Assembly: GCA_900316665.1 (NCBI GenBank)
Contig: ONDV01000004.1
Coordinates: 4,391 to 68,390, forward strand
Length of the DNA: 64,000 nt
Direction of reading: 5' to 3'
Source: an uncultured Lachnospiraceae bacterium
GTDB lineage: Bacteria > Bacillota > Clostridia > Lachnospirales > Lachnospiraceae
Part shown: positions 43,614 to 52,356 of the stretch, in pieces
Layout of the letters: each line of letters begins with the position of its first letter
How positions within the stretch are numbered: position 1 is the stretch's first letter
Program-made: the position numbers and the translations under genes
The notes under the pieces: generated by a model
The model's database searches: none
Seen by the model: the letters and a program-made list of their open reading frames with translations, nothing else
What the model was told of the DNA's origin: nothing

Positions 43614-44480
43614 TCACGCGTTAAAGGTAAGATAAGGGCGCAACGCCTCAATAAGTTCCTGTCTGGTAAGTATTCCCTCCGGAATATCCAGACCATCCAT
43701 TCTCAGCTTGTGAGCCAGATAAGTTATCTGCGGCACGTTCAGCCTGTGCTCTTTCAGAAGATCGACTTTACTGAATACATCCCTCGGAGTGCCCTGTAAA
43801 AAAATCTTTCCGGCATCCATCACAAACACATAGTCAGATCCTACGACCTCTTCCATATAATGCGTAATGAGGATTACCGTAACCCCCTTCTTCTCGTTCA
43901 GTTCATGTGCCGCCTCTATCACTTCCCTGCGTCCGTCCGGATCCAGCATGGCAGTCGGCTCATCCAGCACTATGCACTTGGGTTCCATAGCCATCACTCC
44001 GGCTATAGCCACCCTCTGTTTCTGACCGCCTGAGAGTCTGTTCGGAGATCTCTTCCTGAATTCCCACATTCCCACAGCCTTCAGTGCCTTCTCCACGCGT
44101 TCCCATATCTCATCGGTGGGGATGCCTATATTTTCCGGACCGAATCCTACATCTTCCTCGACAACCGAGGCAATGATCTGGTTGTCAGGATTCTGAAACA
44201 CCATGCCCGATGTCTCTCTGATGGGCAGCGTGTTTTTTTCATCAGATGCATCCATGCCGTCAATATATAGTGTGCCTCCGCTCGGCATTAAAAGCGCGTC
44301 GAGATGCTTTGCCAAAGTCGACTTTCCCGATCCGTTATGGCCGAGTATTGAAATAAACTGTCCAGGCAGCACATCAAGATCTACAGAATCGACGGCAGTC
44401 AGAATATTTGTGACATTGCCTTCTTCATCGCGCTGTATATATTCATGCTTCAGCCCCCTGGCCTCGATCATCTTTTCCAT
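43614..44480 (-). CDS. ecfA1: ECF transporter ATPase 1
   Basis: ATPase of 288 residues. Walker A is LGHNGSGKSTL, the Q loop is MVFQNPDNQI, the signature is [15 protein letters not shown] and Walker B is CIVLDEPTAMLDP. Ala-Met in place of Ala-Gly after the Walker B Pro-Thr is usual for EcfA1. First of the three module genes; the aminotransferase upstream ends 13 bases before it. Confidence 0.94.
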   Translation of the reverse strand: MEKMIEARGLKHEYIQRDEEGNVTNILTAVDSVDLDVLPGQFISILGHNGSGKSTLAKHLDALLMPSGGTLYIDGMDASDEKNTLPIRETSGMVFQNPDNQIIASVVEEDVGFGPENIGIPTDEIWERVEKALKAVGMWEFRKRSPNRLSGGQKQRVAIAGVMAMEPKCIVLDEPTAMLDPDGRREVIEAAHELNEKKGVTVILITHYMEEVVGSDYVFVMDAGKIFLQGTPRDVFSKVDLLKEHRLNVPQITYLAHKLRMDGLDIPEGILTRQELIEALRPYLTFNA

Positions 44481-44493
44481 ACATACCCCCGGA

Positions 44494-45657
44494 TCAGCCG
44501 AGCTTCTCTTCTATATATTCCTGGATCCTGTCAACAGCGACCTTCAGATCATCCAGAGAATACGCATAACTAATTCTTATAAAACCTTCTCCGCTGTCTC
44601 CAAAAGCAGTACCGGGAACGACAGCAACCTTTTTCTTTTTCAGAAGGTCCGTCGCAAATTCGTCAGATGTCATACCGAGCTTTTTGATTGACGGGAAAAT
44701 ATAGAAAGCACCGTAAGGTTCAAAGCAGTCAAGTCCCATATCACGAAAACGCTTGAGAAGATATCTGCGTCTGCCGTTATATTCTTCACGCATCTTCTCG
44801 ATCTCATCATCGCAGTTTCTGACCGCCTCGACAGCAGCATACTGTGATGTGGTTGGCGCGCACATAATCGCAAACTGGTGAATTTTCAGCATTTCTTTCA
44901 AAAGTCTCTCAGGCGCGCAGGCATATCCCAGTCTCCAGCCGGTCATGGCAAAAGCCTTTGAAAAACCGTTGATATAGACAGTCCTGTCTCTCATTCCCGG
45001 AAGCGATGCAATAGATACATGCTTCTCCTTATATGTAAGTTCCGAGTAAATCTCGTCAGTCAGCACGAAAAGATCGTGACGTTCAACCACCTCAGCTATC
45101 GCCTCAAGATCTTCCTTTTCCATGATTGCGCCCGTAGGATTATTAGGATAAGGAAGAATAAGAACCTTACTCTTCGGAGTAATTGCATTTTCCAGTTCCT
45201 CAGCCGTCAGCCGGAATTCATCCTCTTCCTTCAGATCAATAGTAACAGGCACTCCGTCAGCAAGAATCGTGCACGGCTCGTAAGACACATAACTCGGCTG
45301 AGGAATTATCACCTCGTCGCCGGGATCCAGCATTGCTCGAAGCGCAACATCTATAGCCTCGGATCCTCCTACCGTGATCATCATCTCAGACTTCGGGCTG
45401 TAGACAAGACCGTATTTTCTCTCAAGCCATTCAGAGATACCCACCTTCAGCTCCATGAGTCCGGAATTTGAAGTATAAAAAGTACGTCCCTGCTCAAGTG
45501 AATAAATAGCCTCGTCTCTTATTCTCCAGGGAGTATCAAAGTCCGGCTCACCCACTCCGAGAGAGATGGCGTCGTCCATCTCATTTACAATATCGAAAAA
45601 TTTTCTGATGCCGGACGGCTTTATCTTTGTAATGGTATGATTAACTATGTCTCTCAT
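44494..45657 (-). CDS. Class I/II aminotransferase (PLP)
   Basis: Fold-type I aminotransferase of 387 residues. GVGEPDFDTPW, the PNNPTGA segment, DEIYSEL and the PLP lysine in INGFSKAFAMTGWRLGY are visible. It resembles PatA/AraT-type aromatic or branched-chain aminotransferases. It is translationally coupled to an Lrp/AsnC regulator (ATGA overlap at 45654-45657), suggesting amino-acid-dependent control. Confidence 0.9.
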   Translation of the reverse strand: MRDIVNHTITKIKPSGIRKFFDIVNEMDDAISLGVGEPDFDTPWRIRDEAIYSLEQGRTFYTSNSGLMELKVGISEWLERKYGLVYSPKSEMMITVGGSEAIDVALRAMLDPGDEVIIPQPSYVSYEPCTILADGVPVTIDLKEEDEFRLTAEELENAITPKSKVLILPYPNNPTGAIMEKEDLEAIAEVVERHDLFVLTDEIYSELTYKEKHVSIASLPGMRDRTVYINGFSKAFAMTGWRLGYACAPERLLKEMLKIHQFAIMCAPTTSQYAAVEAVRNCDDEIEKMREEYNGRRRYLLKRFRDMGLDCFEPYGAFYIFPSIKKLGMTSDEFATDLLKKKKVAVVPGTAFGDSGEGFIRISYAYSLDDLKVAVDRIQEYIEEKLG

Positions 45658-46145
45658 ATTGACATTTTTATCCTTTCGTCTTTCGGAGACTCTGCCATTA
45701 TCGTTCCCTGTTCCTTATAATTCTTCAGAATGAAGTTCGTCTTGGTGGAGAGAACCGAATCAAGCGGAGACAGTTTCTGGGAAACGAACTCTGCTATCTC
45801 GCGGAGAGTCCTGCCTTCTATAATGACCATAAAGTCAAAACCTCCTGAAATAAGATATACTGATGATACTTCCGGAAAATTATAGATTCTCTCGGCTATC
45901 TTATCAAATCCCATTCCTCTCTGCGGAGTAACTCTTACCTCGATCATGGCCTTGGCCTTTTCGATTCCGGCCTTCTCCCAGTTGATCAGAGTATGATATC
46001 CTGCGATTATATGTCTGGCTCGCATATCTTCAATGGCGTTCATGACGGCCGCCTCATCCTCTCCGAGGATCACTGAGAGATCTTTCAGATCTATCCTGGA
46101 ATTTTTCTCGATATACGACAGTATCTTTTCCTGTATTTCCTGCAT
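45654..46145 (-). CDS. Lrp/AsnC-family transcriptional regulator
   Basis: A 163-residue regulator with an N-terminal helix-turn-helix (about 1-55) and a C-terminal RAM ligand domain (about 70-145; PEVSSVYLISGGFDFMVIIE). CGGAGGG precedes the ATG. Being coupled to the aminotransferase it probably controls that gene, with an amino acid as effector. Confidence 0.9.
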   Translation of the reverse strand: MQEIQEKILSYIEKNSRIDLKDLSVILGEDEAAVMNAIEDMRARHIIAGYHTLINWEKAGIEKAKAMIEVRVTPQRGMGFDKIAERIYNFPEVSSVYLISGGFDFMVIIEGRTLREIAEFVSQKLSPLDSVLSTKTNFILKNYKEQGTIMAESPKDERIKMSI

Positions 46146-46195
46146 TGTTTCCCTCCGGATATAAATTAACAGTTATTACTATGATACGCCACCTG

Positions 46196-46735
46196 TCAAT
46201 AGACAGACTTTATATAACCATATGGATCGTCATAATGGAGCGGCTCCATGCATCTCCTGTCACCGTCCATGTCAAAAAAAGCGCCCCTCCCGTCAGCAGT
46301 ACGGCCTATTATCACAGGGACTGCCGGATTTTTAAAAAAAGCAACAGGAACTTTTTCCGGGTCATTTGAAATGCATATATATACCCCGGTCGAATCCATG
46401 CGATAGGGATTTAGCCCAAATAATTCGCAAAGTTCTACTGTCTCCTGCCTTATCGGGATAGAAAAAAGATCAACTACGATCTTTTCTCCATACTCGACGG
46501 ATAAATTGTAAAAAAGATTTTCAAGCCCGCCGGATCCCGCTGCAAAAAACTCTCCGGAATCCGGAAAAATCGATTCCGTCTCTGTTTCTTTCAGATATTT
46601 TTCAGCGGATTCTATCAGATGATCCGAAAAGCAGCATGAAAAATCAGATCGTATAAGCGATTCGTTTTCCAGAGCCATCCTGTATGTCCCGAAAGCACCG
46701 GCAAAGCCTGTCATATAAATATACTTACTGTCCAT
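46196..46735 (-). CDS. Short protein resembling the C-terminal domain of AIR-synthase-related (HypE/ThiL-like) proteins
   Basis: 179 residues. The stretch VVDLFSIPIRQETVELCELF followed by GLNPYRMDSTGVYICIS, then VPVIIGRTADGRGAFFDM, follows the conserved C-terminal domain pattern of clostridial AIR-synthase-like proteins. Those are normally about 330 residues; the N-terminal ATP-binding half is absent here and replaced by about 70 residues I do not recognise. No frameshift is evident, and the gene starts four bases after the VanW stop codon. Function unknown. Confidence 0.6.
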   Translation of the reverse strand: MDSKYIYMTGFAGAFGTYRMALENESLIRSDFSCCFSDHLIESAEKYLKETETESIFPDSGEFFAAGSGGLENLFYNLSVEYGEKIVVDLFSIPIRQETVELCELFGLNPYRMDSTGVYICISNDPEKVPVAFFKNPAVPVIIGRTADGRGAFFDMDGDRRCMEPLHYDDPYGYIKSVY

Positions 46736-46739
46736 TTCC

Positions 46740-48482
46740 TTATGAACCCGTGCTGCCTGAAGCGGTATTTCCGGCAGCCTGACTGCCGGTCTGATTATTG
46801 TTGGTCTGGGATCCGTTTTCGGAATGTGACTGCCCTGATCCTGACTGACCGGTTCCCGGCTGGTTAGTTTCTGACTGATTTAAGTCTGACGGTTTTGAGC
46901 CTGACTGACCTGAACCGTTATTTTGAGCAGTTCCGGAATTATTAGCCTGTGCTGCCGGATTTGTCTGACCGGATGACGCTGTTCCCGCGTTTGCAGTGCT
47001 GCTGTCTGATGAATTATTTCCGGTATTCTTTGCAGCGGCCTCTATAGCTGCCCTGTCACCTGATGCTATAGCTGATGAAATGGCGGCTGAAACAGCAGAA
47101 TCAGCTGATGCAGTGCCGACGGAAAAATTAGCCGGCGCCATCTGATAGGAGCTTCTGTTTTGGATCTTCCTTGATACTTCCTTGCCGTCTATTTTTACTA
47201 TCTTTATTAATCTGGCTTTATATCCCTTGGTTCCTGATGACGTCTTTACTATCTGACCTGCCGGAAGAGACGGATCAGCCGTAAACGTCTCTTTTATCGG
47301 TATCTCCTCCAGGGTCTCGGACTGGAATTCAACTGTCCGGTTTTTTTGTCTTGTATCTTTCCCGTATACATTCACCGTGATGGTCGCGCCGTTTGTCAGA
47401 TATTCCAGGTATACAGGGTATTTTGTCGTATTCTTGAAGACAAAGTCCTTCAAAGCCTTAGAACCGTCATCAGCACCCGCGATTGCGGCGTCAAAGGAAA
47501 GATCTACATAATGCACCACCATGGAATGGGCGGCTCTGTTTTCTATGCCCAGCTCTGCTTTCAAAACAGCGTCATAAGTGGTCGTCGCCACCTGGCATAC
47601 ACCGCCTCCCTCAGCCTGGACGACCTCTCCGTTAAGATAGGCCCCGGCTGCCATATAGCCGTTCTCAGCCTTCATTGGAGATATGGTCTTGTAGACAGAA
47701 AGCTCGTCTCCGGGATATAATACATGACCGTTCAGAAGTGACGCCGCCCGCTCTATATTTACATGACGGGCTTCGCCGGGAGCAGAATAATCCGTAGAAG
47801 CGGTACCCATAAGATCCTTTACCTGCATGAGTTCTTCCTTTGATCCCCTCGGCAGGGACTTTTTCACCGGAATCTCTATCTCGGCATTCTTTCCATCCCA
47901 TTTGTCTAAGATGAAAGAATCTATTTTCTTTACAGCCTTCTCTGTGTCAATGGCTGTGCCTGCCTCGCCCTCCACAAAGACAAATTTACCGTTTTCTCTC
48001 TTCAGACCATTATCCCTCGCCGCTGTAACAAGTGACGAGCACTTGTTTTCAAGACAGGAAACAAGCTTCTCTCTGTCAATGTCAGGCGTGACTTCAAAAT
48101 TCACTTTAGAATTCTGTCTCATGTATCTCTCCAGCGGATTGCCGCTTTTCTTGTAGTTCAAAGCCTGCCCGGCAATTTTCTTTGCATCGGCATTTAGCCC
48201 CATGTCTTTTCCGCTGATGGTTTCAGACTTTCCTTCAGCCTTCAGTGAAAAACTCGCATTCTCATAATTTTTTATATATTTATTTATAAGCTCCTCAGCC
48301 TGTTTTTCTGTCATTCCGGAGGCATCGTTCCCCTCAATGCTGATACCTGACGGTATCTTTTCAGCGGATGTTTCTGTCTTCTTTTTCCCTGACGATGCAG
48401 AGGCGTACCGGCCCGGGAAAAATAAGATTAAAGCAGCAGCTGCTATTGCAAGACCTGAAATATATGTTTTTATTTTTCGCAT
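46740..48482 (-). CDS. VanW-family wall-associated protein
   Basis: 580 residues. Signal/anchor helix at about 10-28, then a peptidoglycan-binding-4-like region to about 240. The VanW domain follows at about 250-390 (YLNGEVVQAEGGGVCQVATT, NRAAHSMVVHYVDLSF), then a beta domain, and a C-terminal 130-residue tail rich in Ser, Gly, Asn and Gln (repeated GSGQS / TNQPGTGQS-like units), probably spanning the wall. VanW proteins are common in clostridia, and no vancomycin-resistance genes accompany this one. Exact role unknown. Confidence 0.88.
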   Translation of the reverse strand: MRKIKTYISGLAIAAAALILFFPGRYASASSGKKKTETSAEKIPSGISIEGNDASGMTEKQAEELINKYIKNYENASFSLKAEGKSETISGKDMGLNADAKKIAGQALNYKKSGNPLERYMRQNSKVNFEVTPDIDREKLVSCLENKCSSLVTAARDNGLKRENGKFVFVEGEAGTAIDTEKAVKKIDSFILDKWDGKNAEIEIPVKKSLPRGSKEELMQVKDLMGTASTDYSAPGEARHVNIERAASLLNGHVLYPGDELSVYKTISPMKAENGYMAAGAYLNGEVVQAEGGGVCQVATTTYDAVLKAELGIENRAAHSMVVHYVDLSFDAAIAGADDGSKALKDFVFKNTTKYPVYLEYLTNGATITVNVYGKDTRQKNRTVEFQSETLEEIPIKETFTADPSLPAGQIVKTSSGTKGYKARLIKIVKIDGKEVSRKIQNRSSYQMAPANFSVGTASADSAVSAAISSAIASGDRAAIEAAAKNTGNNSSDSSTANAGTASSGQTNPAAQANNSGTAQNNGSGQSGSKPSDLNQSETNQPGTGQSGSGQSHSENGSQTNNNQTGSQAAGNTASGSTGS

Positions 48483-48582
48483 TTTATTCCTTCTTATTTA
48501 TTTGCGGACTTTCGACACCCATTTCTCTGATATCGCATTAAACCTGAAAAGACTTTTTGCTTCATGCATATAATCGCATTCT

Positions 48583-48611
48583 TTGACACTGTAATTGTAT
48601 CGTATTATTAT
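48583..48611 (+). promoter_or_regulatory. Promoter of the conserved single-TM protein gene
   Basis: Plus strand: perfect -35 TTGACA (48583-48588), 17 bases, -10 TATTAT (48606-48611). It implies a leader of about 200 bases with small inverted repeats (GTGTC...GACAC, TGTAC...GTACA). A weaker divergent promoter for VanW (TTACAG, 16 bases, TATATG) overlaps it on the minus strand. Confidence 0.75.
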
Positions 48612-48691
48612 ATGATGTGGGTGTCAGAAGTACCTTTCGACACTTCAATATGTACGAAACTGTACAAGTGAAAAATATCTCCAGCTGCGTC

Positions 48692-48790
48692 TCATGTCAT
48701 GCTGAAAAGAAGCATGGTCACGACCATCGCGATTATCAGCACCAGAGATATGATTCCAAAAATCCGTCTTGTTTTCTTATTATTATACAT
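48692..48790 (-). CDS. Putative 32-residue membrane miniprotein
   Basis: A short frame starting MYNNKKTRR, continuing with about 18 hydrophobic residues (FGIISLVLIIAMVVTMLL) and ending FSMT. Basic N-terminus plus one TM helix is a common layout for real small membrane proteins, and AAGGG stands 7 bases before the ATG. It lies antisense to the leader of the next gene. No strong promoter is seen on its strand, so it remains tentative. Confidence 0.45.
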   Translation of the reverse strand: MYNNKKTRRIFGIISLVLIIAMVVTMLLFSMT

Positions 48791-48817
48791 AACTTACCCT
48801 TATGGATGGTGATTGAT

Positions 48818-49477
48818 ATGTTGCCTTGTCTTATGGCTGTAATAACATTTGTACTCATACTTGCCGCGCGCATCTCATATCTTAAAAAGCGTGAAGCGGA
48901 AGACAAACGTGCCTTCTGGGAGAGGGAGCGCGAGGCCGATAAGGCACCGACGCGTGATATCACAGACCTTCCATATATTAACATTCCAATTGACAAATTT
49001 CCACTTGATAAGGCTGAAAATGAAGAAGAGCTTTCCGCTGTAAAAAAGATCCGCGAGCTGACGGGTAATGGAATTTTGAACCTGAGCGATTACACGAACA
49101 CGGACTTGAAGCTTATGTACGGTCCAAAAAATCTCGACAGACTAAAGGCCTGCGATGAAAATTTCCTGACTATGGAAAAAAATCTTCTGACCCTGAGTGA
49201 TGCCAGAATTGCTGCCGGAGATTTCAAAAACGCGCTTATATACCTTGAATTTCTCTCAGCGTGCCGGTCAGACTTAAGCTCGGTATATATCGATTCCGGC
49301 ACCTGTCTCCGCGAGCTTCGGATGCCTGGAAAGATAAGGATCCTTATGGAATATGTGCCATCGCTTCATCTGACTCTTGAAAGCAAGGTACTTAAAAGTC
49401 TTGAAGCAGATCTTGTTGCCATCGGGGAAGAGAATATAGTTGTCTCAGACCAGTCAGGCAGTGAAATACATCGATGA
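48818..49477 (+). CDS. Conserved hypothetical protein with N-terminal TM helix
   Basis: 219 residues: one TM helix at about 2-20, a charged linker and a helical soluble domain (DLPYINIPIDKFPL, YTNTDLKLMYGPKNLDRL, GDFKNALIYLEFL) that looks TPR-like in its second half. I recall proteins of this layout from Lachnospiraceae but know no function. GGTGAT precedes the ATG at 48818; another ATG at 48806 is possible. The last codons lie in a 39-base tandem duplication; an extra A shifts the frame and gives the terminal EIHR. Confidence 0.72.
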   Translation: MLPCLMAVITFVLILAARISYLKKREAEDKRAFWEREREADKAPTRDITDLPYINIPIDKFPLDKAENEEELSAVKKIRELTGNGILNLSDYTNTDLKLMYGPKNLDRLKACDENFLTMEKNLLTLSDARIAAGDFKNALIYLEFLSACRSDLSSVYIDSGTCLRELRMPGKIRILMEYVPSLHLTLESKVLKSLEADLVAIGEENIVVSDQSGSEIHR

Positions 49478-49540
49478 AACCAGCTAAGACCGGTCAGGCA
49501 GTGAATACATCGATGAAACCAGCTAAGACCGGTCAGGCAG
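49448..49540 (+). repeat. Tandem duplication of a gene 3' end (39/40-base units)
   Basis: Units at 49448-49487 (40 bases) and 49488-49526 (39 bases), plus a partial third to 49540, then a degenerate copy of the preceding GTTGTCTCA segment. The 39-base unit equals 13 codons ending in TAA. The extra A in the first unit puts an earlier TGA in frame, so the repeats are untranslated remnants of the original C-terminus. Confidence 0.88.
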
Positions 49541-49557
49541 AAAAAAATGCAGTTGTC

Positions 49558-49854
49558 TCAAAAAAGTCCTGCAATAAAGACGACCATGCAGCAGATAATG
49601 GCAGTCAGAAAGAGGTTTCCTGAAAACCATGCTGTGGCCACTCCGGCAGCCAGAGCAATAGCGCCGGCAAGCGGATTGGATGTGGCGCCGAGGATAGCCG
49701 GAAATGTCATCACAGCAAGCGTCACGTAAGGTACATAATATAGAAATGATTTGAAGAATCTGTTCCTTACAGGACGGCGAAGGAGCAGAAAGGGGAAAAG
49801 CCTTACGGCATATACCGTAAGCGCCATTATCGCTATAGAAAGATATATTTTCAA
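49558..49854 (-). CDS. azlD: AzlD-family branched-chain amino acid export subunit
   Basis: A small membrane protein of 98 residues with four hydrophobic segments (RLFPFLLLRRPVRN is the usual conserved region). It forms an exporter with AzlC. The start appears to be TTG at 49854 with GGAG six bases upstream; the first in-frame ATG would delete the first helix. It follows azlC after three bases. Confidence 0.88.
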   Translation of the reverse strand: MKIYLSIAIMALTVYAVRLFPFLLLRRPVRNRFFKSFLYYVPYVTLAVMTFPAILGATSNPLAGAIALAAGVATAWFSGNLFLTAIICCMVVFIAGLF

Positions 49855-49857
49855 TTT

Positions 49858-50574
49858 CTACTCCTCCACTCTGACTGGTTTTATTATTGAAGCTATTCCC
49901 GCTATCAGCACTGTCAGTATTATCACACGAAAACCTGACGATATCTTCGACAGAATGGGTACACAGGCAAAGAGTGCGCTTGCTGCCATAGACAAGACTA
50001 CCAGCGCCAGTATGAAATGATTCTTTCTGGACGGCGGAATGATTATTGCCAGAAACATACCGTACATAGCCACTCCCATTGCGCCAGAAATGACAGGCGG
50101 CAGGATATTTCCAAGCATTACCCCAAGAACCGTTCCCAGACACCAGCCTGACACAGAGATAAGGGTAATGCCATAGGTATAAAATGGGCATAGCTTGCCG
50201 GTAACCGCCGACGACAGACCGAATATCTCATCAGTCACGCAGTATGACAGAAAAAATCTGTGCGCCGGTTTTGTATCTTCAGAAAGTTTCTGAGACATAC
50301 TCATGCTCATCAGCATATAGCGCATATTCACAATAAAAGTGGTGCCAATCATCTCAAGGATCCCTGCTGACGAGCCTATGAGACTTATTGCCGCAAATTC
50401 CCCTGCCGACGCCACCATTGTAGCTGACATCAGAAATGACTGCATGGCATTCAGTCCCGTGTTTCTCGCCGCTATTCCGAGAGCAAAACTCACGGCAAAA
50501 TATCCCAGGCAGATGGGGATGCCGTTCTTTAATCCCAGAAGAAACCATGACAGGCTGCTTTTTTTATTTTCCAT
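49858..50574 (-). CDS. azlC: AzlC-family branched-chain amino acid permease
   Basis: 238 residues, about seven TM helices, with GIPICLGYFAVSFALGI and FLLSYCVTDEIFGLSS-like blocks typical of AzlC. The AzlCD pair exports branched-chain amino acids and their analogues. The ATG at 50574 is favoured over a TTG four codons upstream. The upstream gene ends in a hairpin terminator just before this one. Confidence 0.9.
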   Translation of the reverse strand: MENKKSSLSWFLLGLKNGIPICLGYFAVSFALGIAARNTGLNAMQSFLMSATMVASAGEFAAISLIGSSAGILEMIGTTFIVNMRYMLMSMSMSQKLSEDTKPAHRFFLSYCVTDEIFGLSSAVTGKLCPFYTYGITLISVSGWCLGTVLGVMLGNILPPVISGAMGVAMYGMFLAIIIPPSRKNHFILALVVLSMAASALFACVPILSKISSGFRVIILTVLIAGIASIIKPVRVEE

Positions 50575-50583
50575 ATCTTTATC

Positions 50584-50612
50584 CAAAAAAATCCCGCGGG
50601 TCTTTCCGCGGG
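50584..50612 (-). terminator. Terminator of the CoA-transferase gene
   Basis: CCCGCGG and CCGCGGG (50593-50599 / 50606-50612) form a 7-bp GC stem with a T7 tract on the minus strand, directly after the stop codon at 50620. Confidence 0.92.
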
Positions 50613-50619
50613 TAATTAA

Positions 50620-51963
50620 TCATCTCTTATTAGATCTTCTCCATATTCCCATCTTTTCAGCTGATTCAATCAGCTGGTCGCGGAATTCCGGATGGGCAAC
50701 CGATATTATCTTTTCAGCCCGCTGCCATGCCGTGGTACCTTTCAGATTTACCATTCCGTACTCAGTGCAGAGATACTGAAGGCAGGGACGTGTATCTGTG
50801 ACGACCGTTCCCGGTGCCAGCGTAGGCAGGATTCTTGACTCCATGGTACCGTCTTTCTTCTGATGGGTGGAGCTCATGCATATGAATGATTTGCCGCCGT
50901 GGCTTCTGTAGGCGCCGAGCACGAAATCCAGCTGTCCGCCGGGACCAGAGATCTGGCGGATGCCGGCAGATTCGGAATTTAGCTGACCGAAGAGATCAAT
51001 ATCTATGGCATTATTTATAGACATGAAATTATCCAGCTTTTCGATAGTCTCGATAGCATTTACATAATCAACCGGCGCGCTCATGATCTCGGGATTATTA
51101 TTTATATAATCATACATCTTCTTCGTACCGCAGCCGAACGCGAAGACCTGGCGTCCTTTATCTATGTTCTTGTGCTGTCCGGTGATCTTTCCGGCCCTCG
51201 CCAGATCAACAAAGGCATCGACATACATTTCGGTATGAACTCCCAGATCCTTAAGGTCAGATTCGGCAATAAGAGATCCGACCGCATTCGGCATACCGCC
51301 GATGCCCAGCTGGAGGCAGGCACCATCCGGAATCTCATCGACGATCATCCTGGCAACCTTTTTCTCTATCTCGGTCGGTTCTCCGGCAGAAGCCATCTCT
51401 CCTATTGGAGGATTGTCTCCTTCTATAATATAATCGACATCGGAGATATGGATGTCAGACTGAAATCCTCCAAGTACACGCGGCATGTTTTTATTTACTT
51501 CGACAATCACCTTGTCGGCTGTCTCGCATACTGCAGCCATGTGGGAAGCATTCGGTCCGAAATTGAAGTATCCATGCTCGTCCATCGGAGCCACCTGAAA
51601 TACCGCTATGTCTACGTGGCGGATATTCTCCCTGTAATAGCGCGGAAGTTCTGAATAACGAAGGGCTGACAAAAATCCGCAGCCCCTTTTATTATATTTT
51701 CTCTCTATTCCTGTCATGTGCCAGCTGTTCCATGTGAAATGTTCGCCGGCATCCTCTCTCTCCATGATATGAAGCGGATTTACCAGTATTCCGCCTCTGA
51801 TATTTATATCGTGAAGTTCATCGGTTCTCTTTGCCAGAGCCCTGTCAAAAGCCTCTGTTGTAGCATTGCACCAGCCGTAATCAAGCCACATCCCGTCTTT
51901 AACAAACGATGCAGCCTCATCAGCCGTGATAAGTTTTTTCGCATAATCCTCTTCGAAACCCAT
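50620..51963 (-). CDS. but: Butyryl-CoA:acetate CoA-transferase
   Basis: 447 residues of the acetyl-CoA hydrolase/transferase family. It transfers CoA from butyryl-CoA to acetate, the last step of butyrate formation in many gut Lachnospiraceae. [49 protein letters not shown] and [19 protein letters not shown] (with the probable catalytic Glu) closely follow the Roseburia-type enzyme as I know it, including the C-terminal IWRRSN. The ATG at 51963 has AGGAGG five bases upstream. It is monocistronic; the rest of the butyrate pathway is not nearby, which is normal. A 4-hydroxybutyrate CoA-transferase is the alternative. Confidence 0.88.
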   Translation of the reverse strand: MGFEEDYAKKLITADEAASFVKDGMWLDYGWCNATTEAFDRALAKRTDELHDINIRGGILVNPLHIMEREDAGEHFTWNSWHMTGIERKYNKRGCGFLSALRYSELPRYYRENIRHVDIAVFQVAPMDEHGYFNFGPNASHMAAVCETADKVIVEVNKNMPRVLGGFQSDIHISDVDYIIEGDNPPIGEMASAGEPTEIEKKVARMIVDEIPDGACLQLGIGGMPNAVGSLIAESDLKDLGVHTEMYVDAFVDLARAGKITGQHKNIDKGRQVFAFGCGTKKMYDYINNNPEIMSAPVDYVNAIETIEKLDNFMSINNAIDIDLFGQLNSESAGIRQISGPGGQLDFVLGAYRSHGGKSFICMSSTHQKKDGTMESRILPTLAPGTVVTDTRPCLQYLCTEYGMVNLKGTTAWQRAEKIISVAHPEFRDQLIESAEKMGIWRRSNKR

Positions 51964-52016
51964 GTCCGCCTCCTGCATAAAAGATTGATTGTGAAATAAT
52001 CTACAAACTATTCATG

Positions 52017-52045
52017 ATTTTATCATTACAGAGCTTTGTTTTCAA
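52017..52045 (-). promoter_or_regulatory. Promoter of the CoA-transferase gene
   Basis: Minus strand: TTGAAA (52040-52045), exactly 17 bases, TAAAAT (52017-52022) with an extended TGA before it. The leader is about 50 bases. Confidence 0.82.
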
Positions 52046-52122
52046 CTCAGGTGATCGTCAAAAACTTTCCACTATGAGACTTGTTATTTTCCTCACTTTA
52101 TAGCGGGATTTTCAGACAAAAA

Positions 52123-52147
52123 AAGACCGCGCAGTCCGCGCGGCCTT
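52123..52147 (-). terminator. GC-rich terminator hairpin downstream of repeat A copy 3
   Basis: AAGACCGCGC and GCGCGGCCTT form a 10-bp stem with one mismatch and a 5-base loop, followed on the minus strand by seven Ts. It should stop transcripts arriving from the rubrerythrin gene. The rest of 51964-52356 holds the promoter above and repeat A; no gene is seen. Confidence 0.85.
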
Positions 52148-52160
52148 TTCCTATTATCTA

Positions 52161-52349
52161 TTAAAACTTCCCACATCCATTGTTCATCTTTGTTGCAAGG
52201 ATTCATGGAAGCCATGAGATGCACAGATGGTGGCGAACATTGTGTTTTTCGTTGTGAGCGAGCACGCTAGCTGCGGCTCGATTGACATCCGTTCAAGCAG
52301 AAATGCTTCCTTAAACGAAGACTCTCATTATCAATGTGGGAAGTTTTAG
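52161..52349 (-). repeat. Dispersed gene-end repeat A, copy 3, with both terminal inverted repeats
   Basis: The element is 189 bases long and bounded by the perfect inverted repeat TAAAACTTCCCACAT (left) / ATGTGGGAAGTTTTA (right). Its left two thirds align with the window-start copy in opposite orientation (shared CAAGGATTCAT, TGTGTTTTT and GCGAGCACGC-like blocks), and its right 35 bases align with the same copy directly. It begins seven bases after the rubrerythrin stop codon. It encodes nothing, so it is a MITE-like or terminator-like element. Confidence 0.8.
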
Positions 52350-52356
52350 TTTTCTA

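Noticed and set aside
49448..49540. Possible CRISPR-like direct repeats
   Set aside because: Units are contiguous without spacers and derive from a coding 3' end; no cas genes are near.
49523..50191. 222-residue minus-strand frame
   Set aside because: Out-of-frame reading of azlC and azlD with scattered Cys and Ser; the two overlapped genes match known families.
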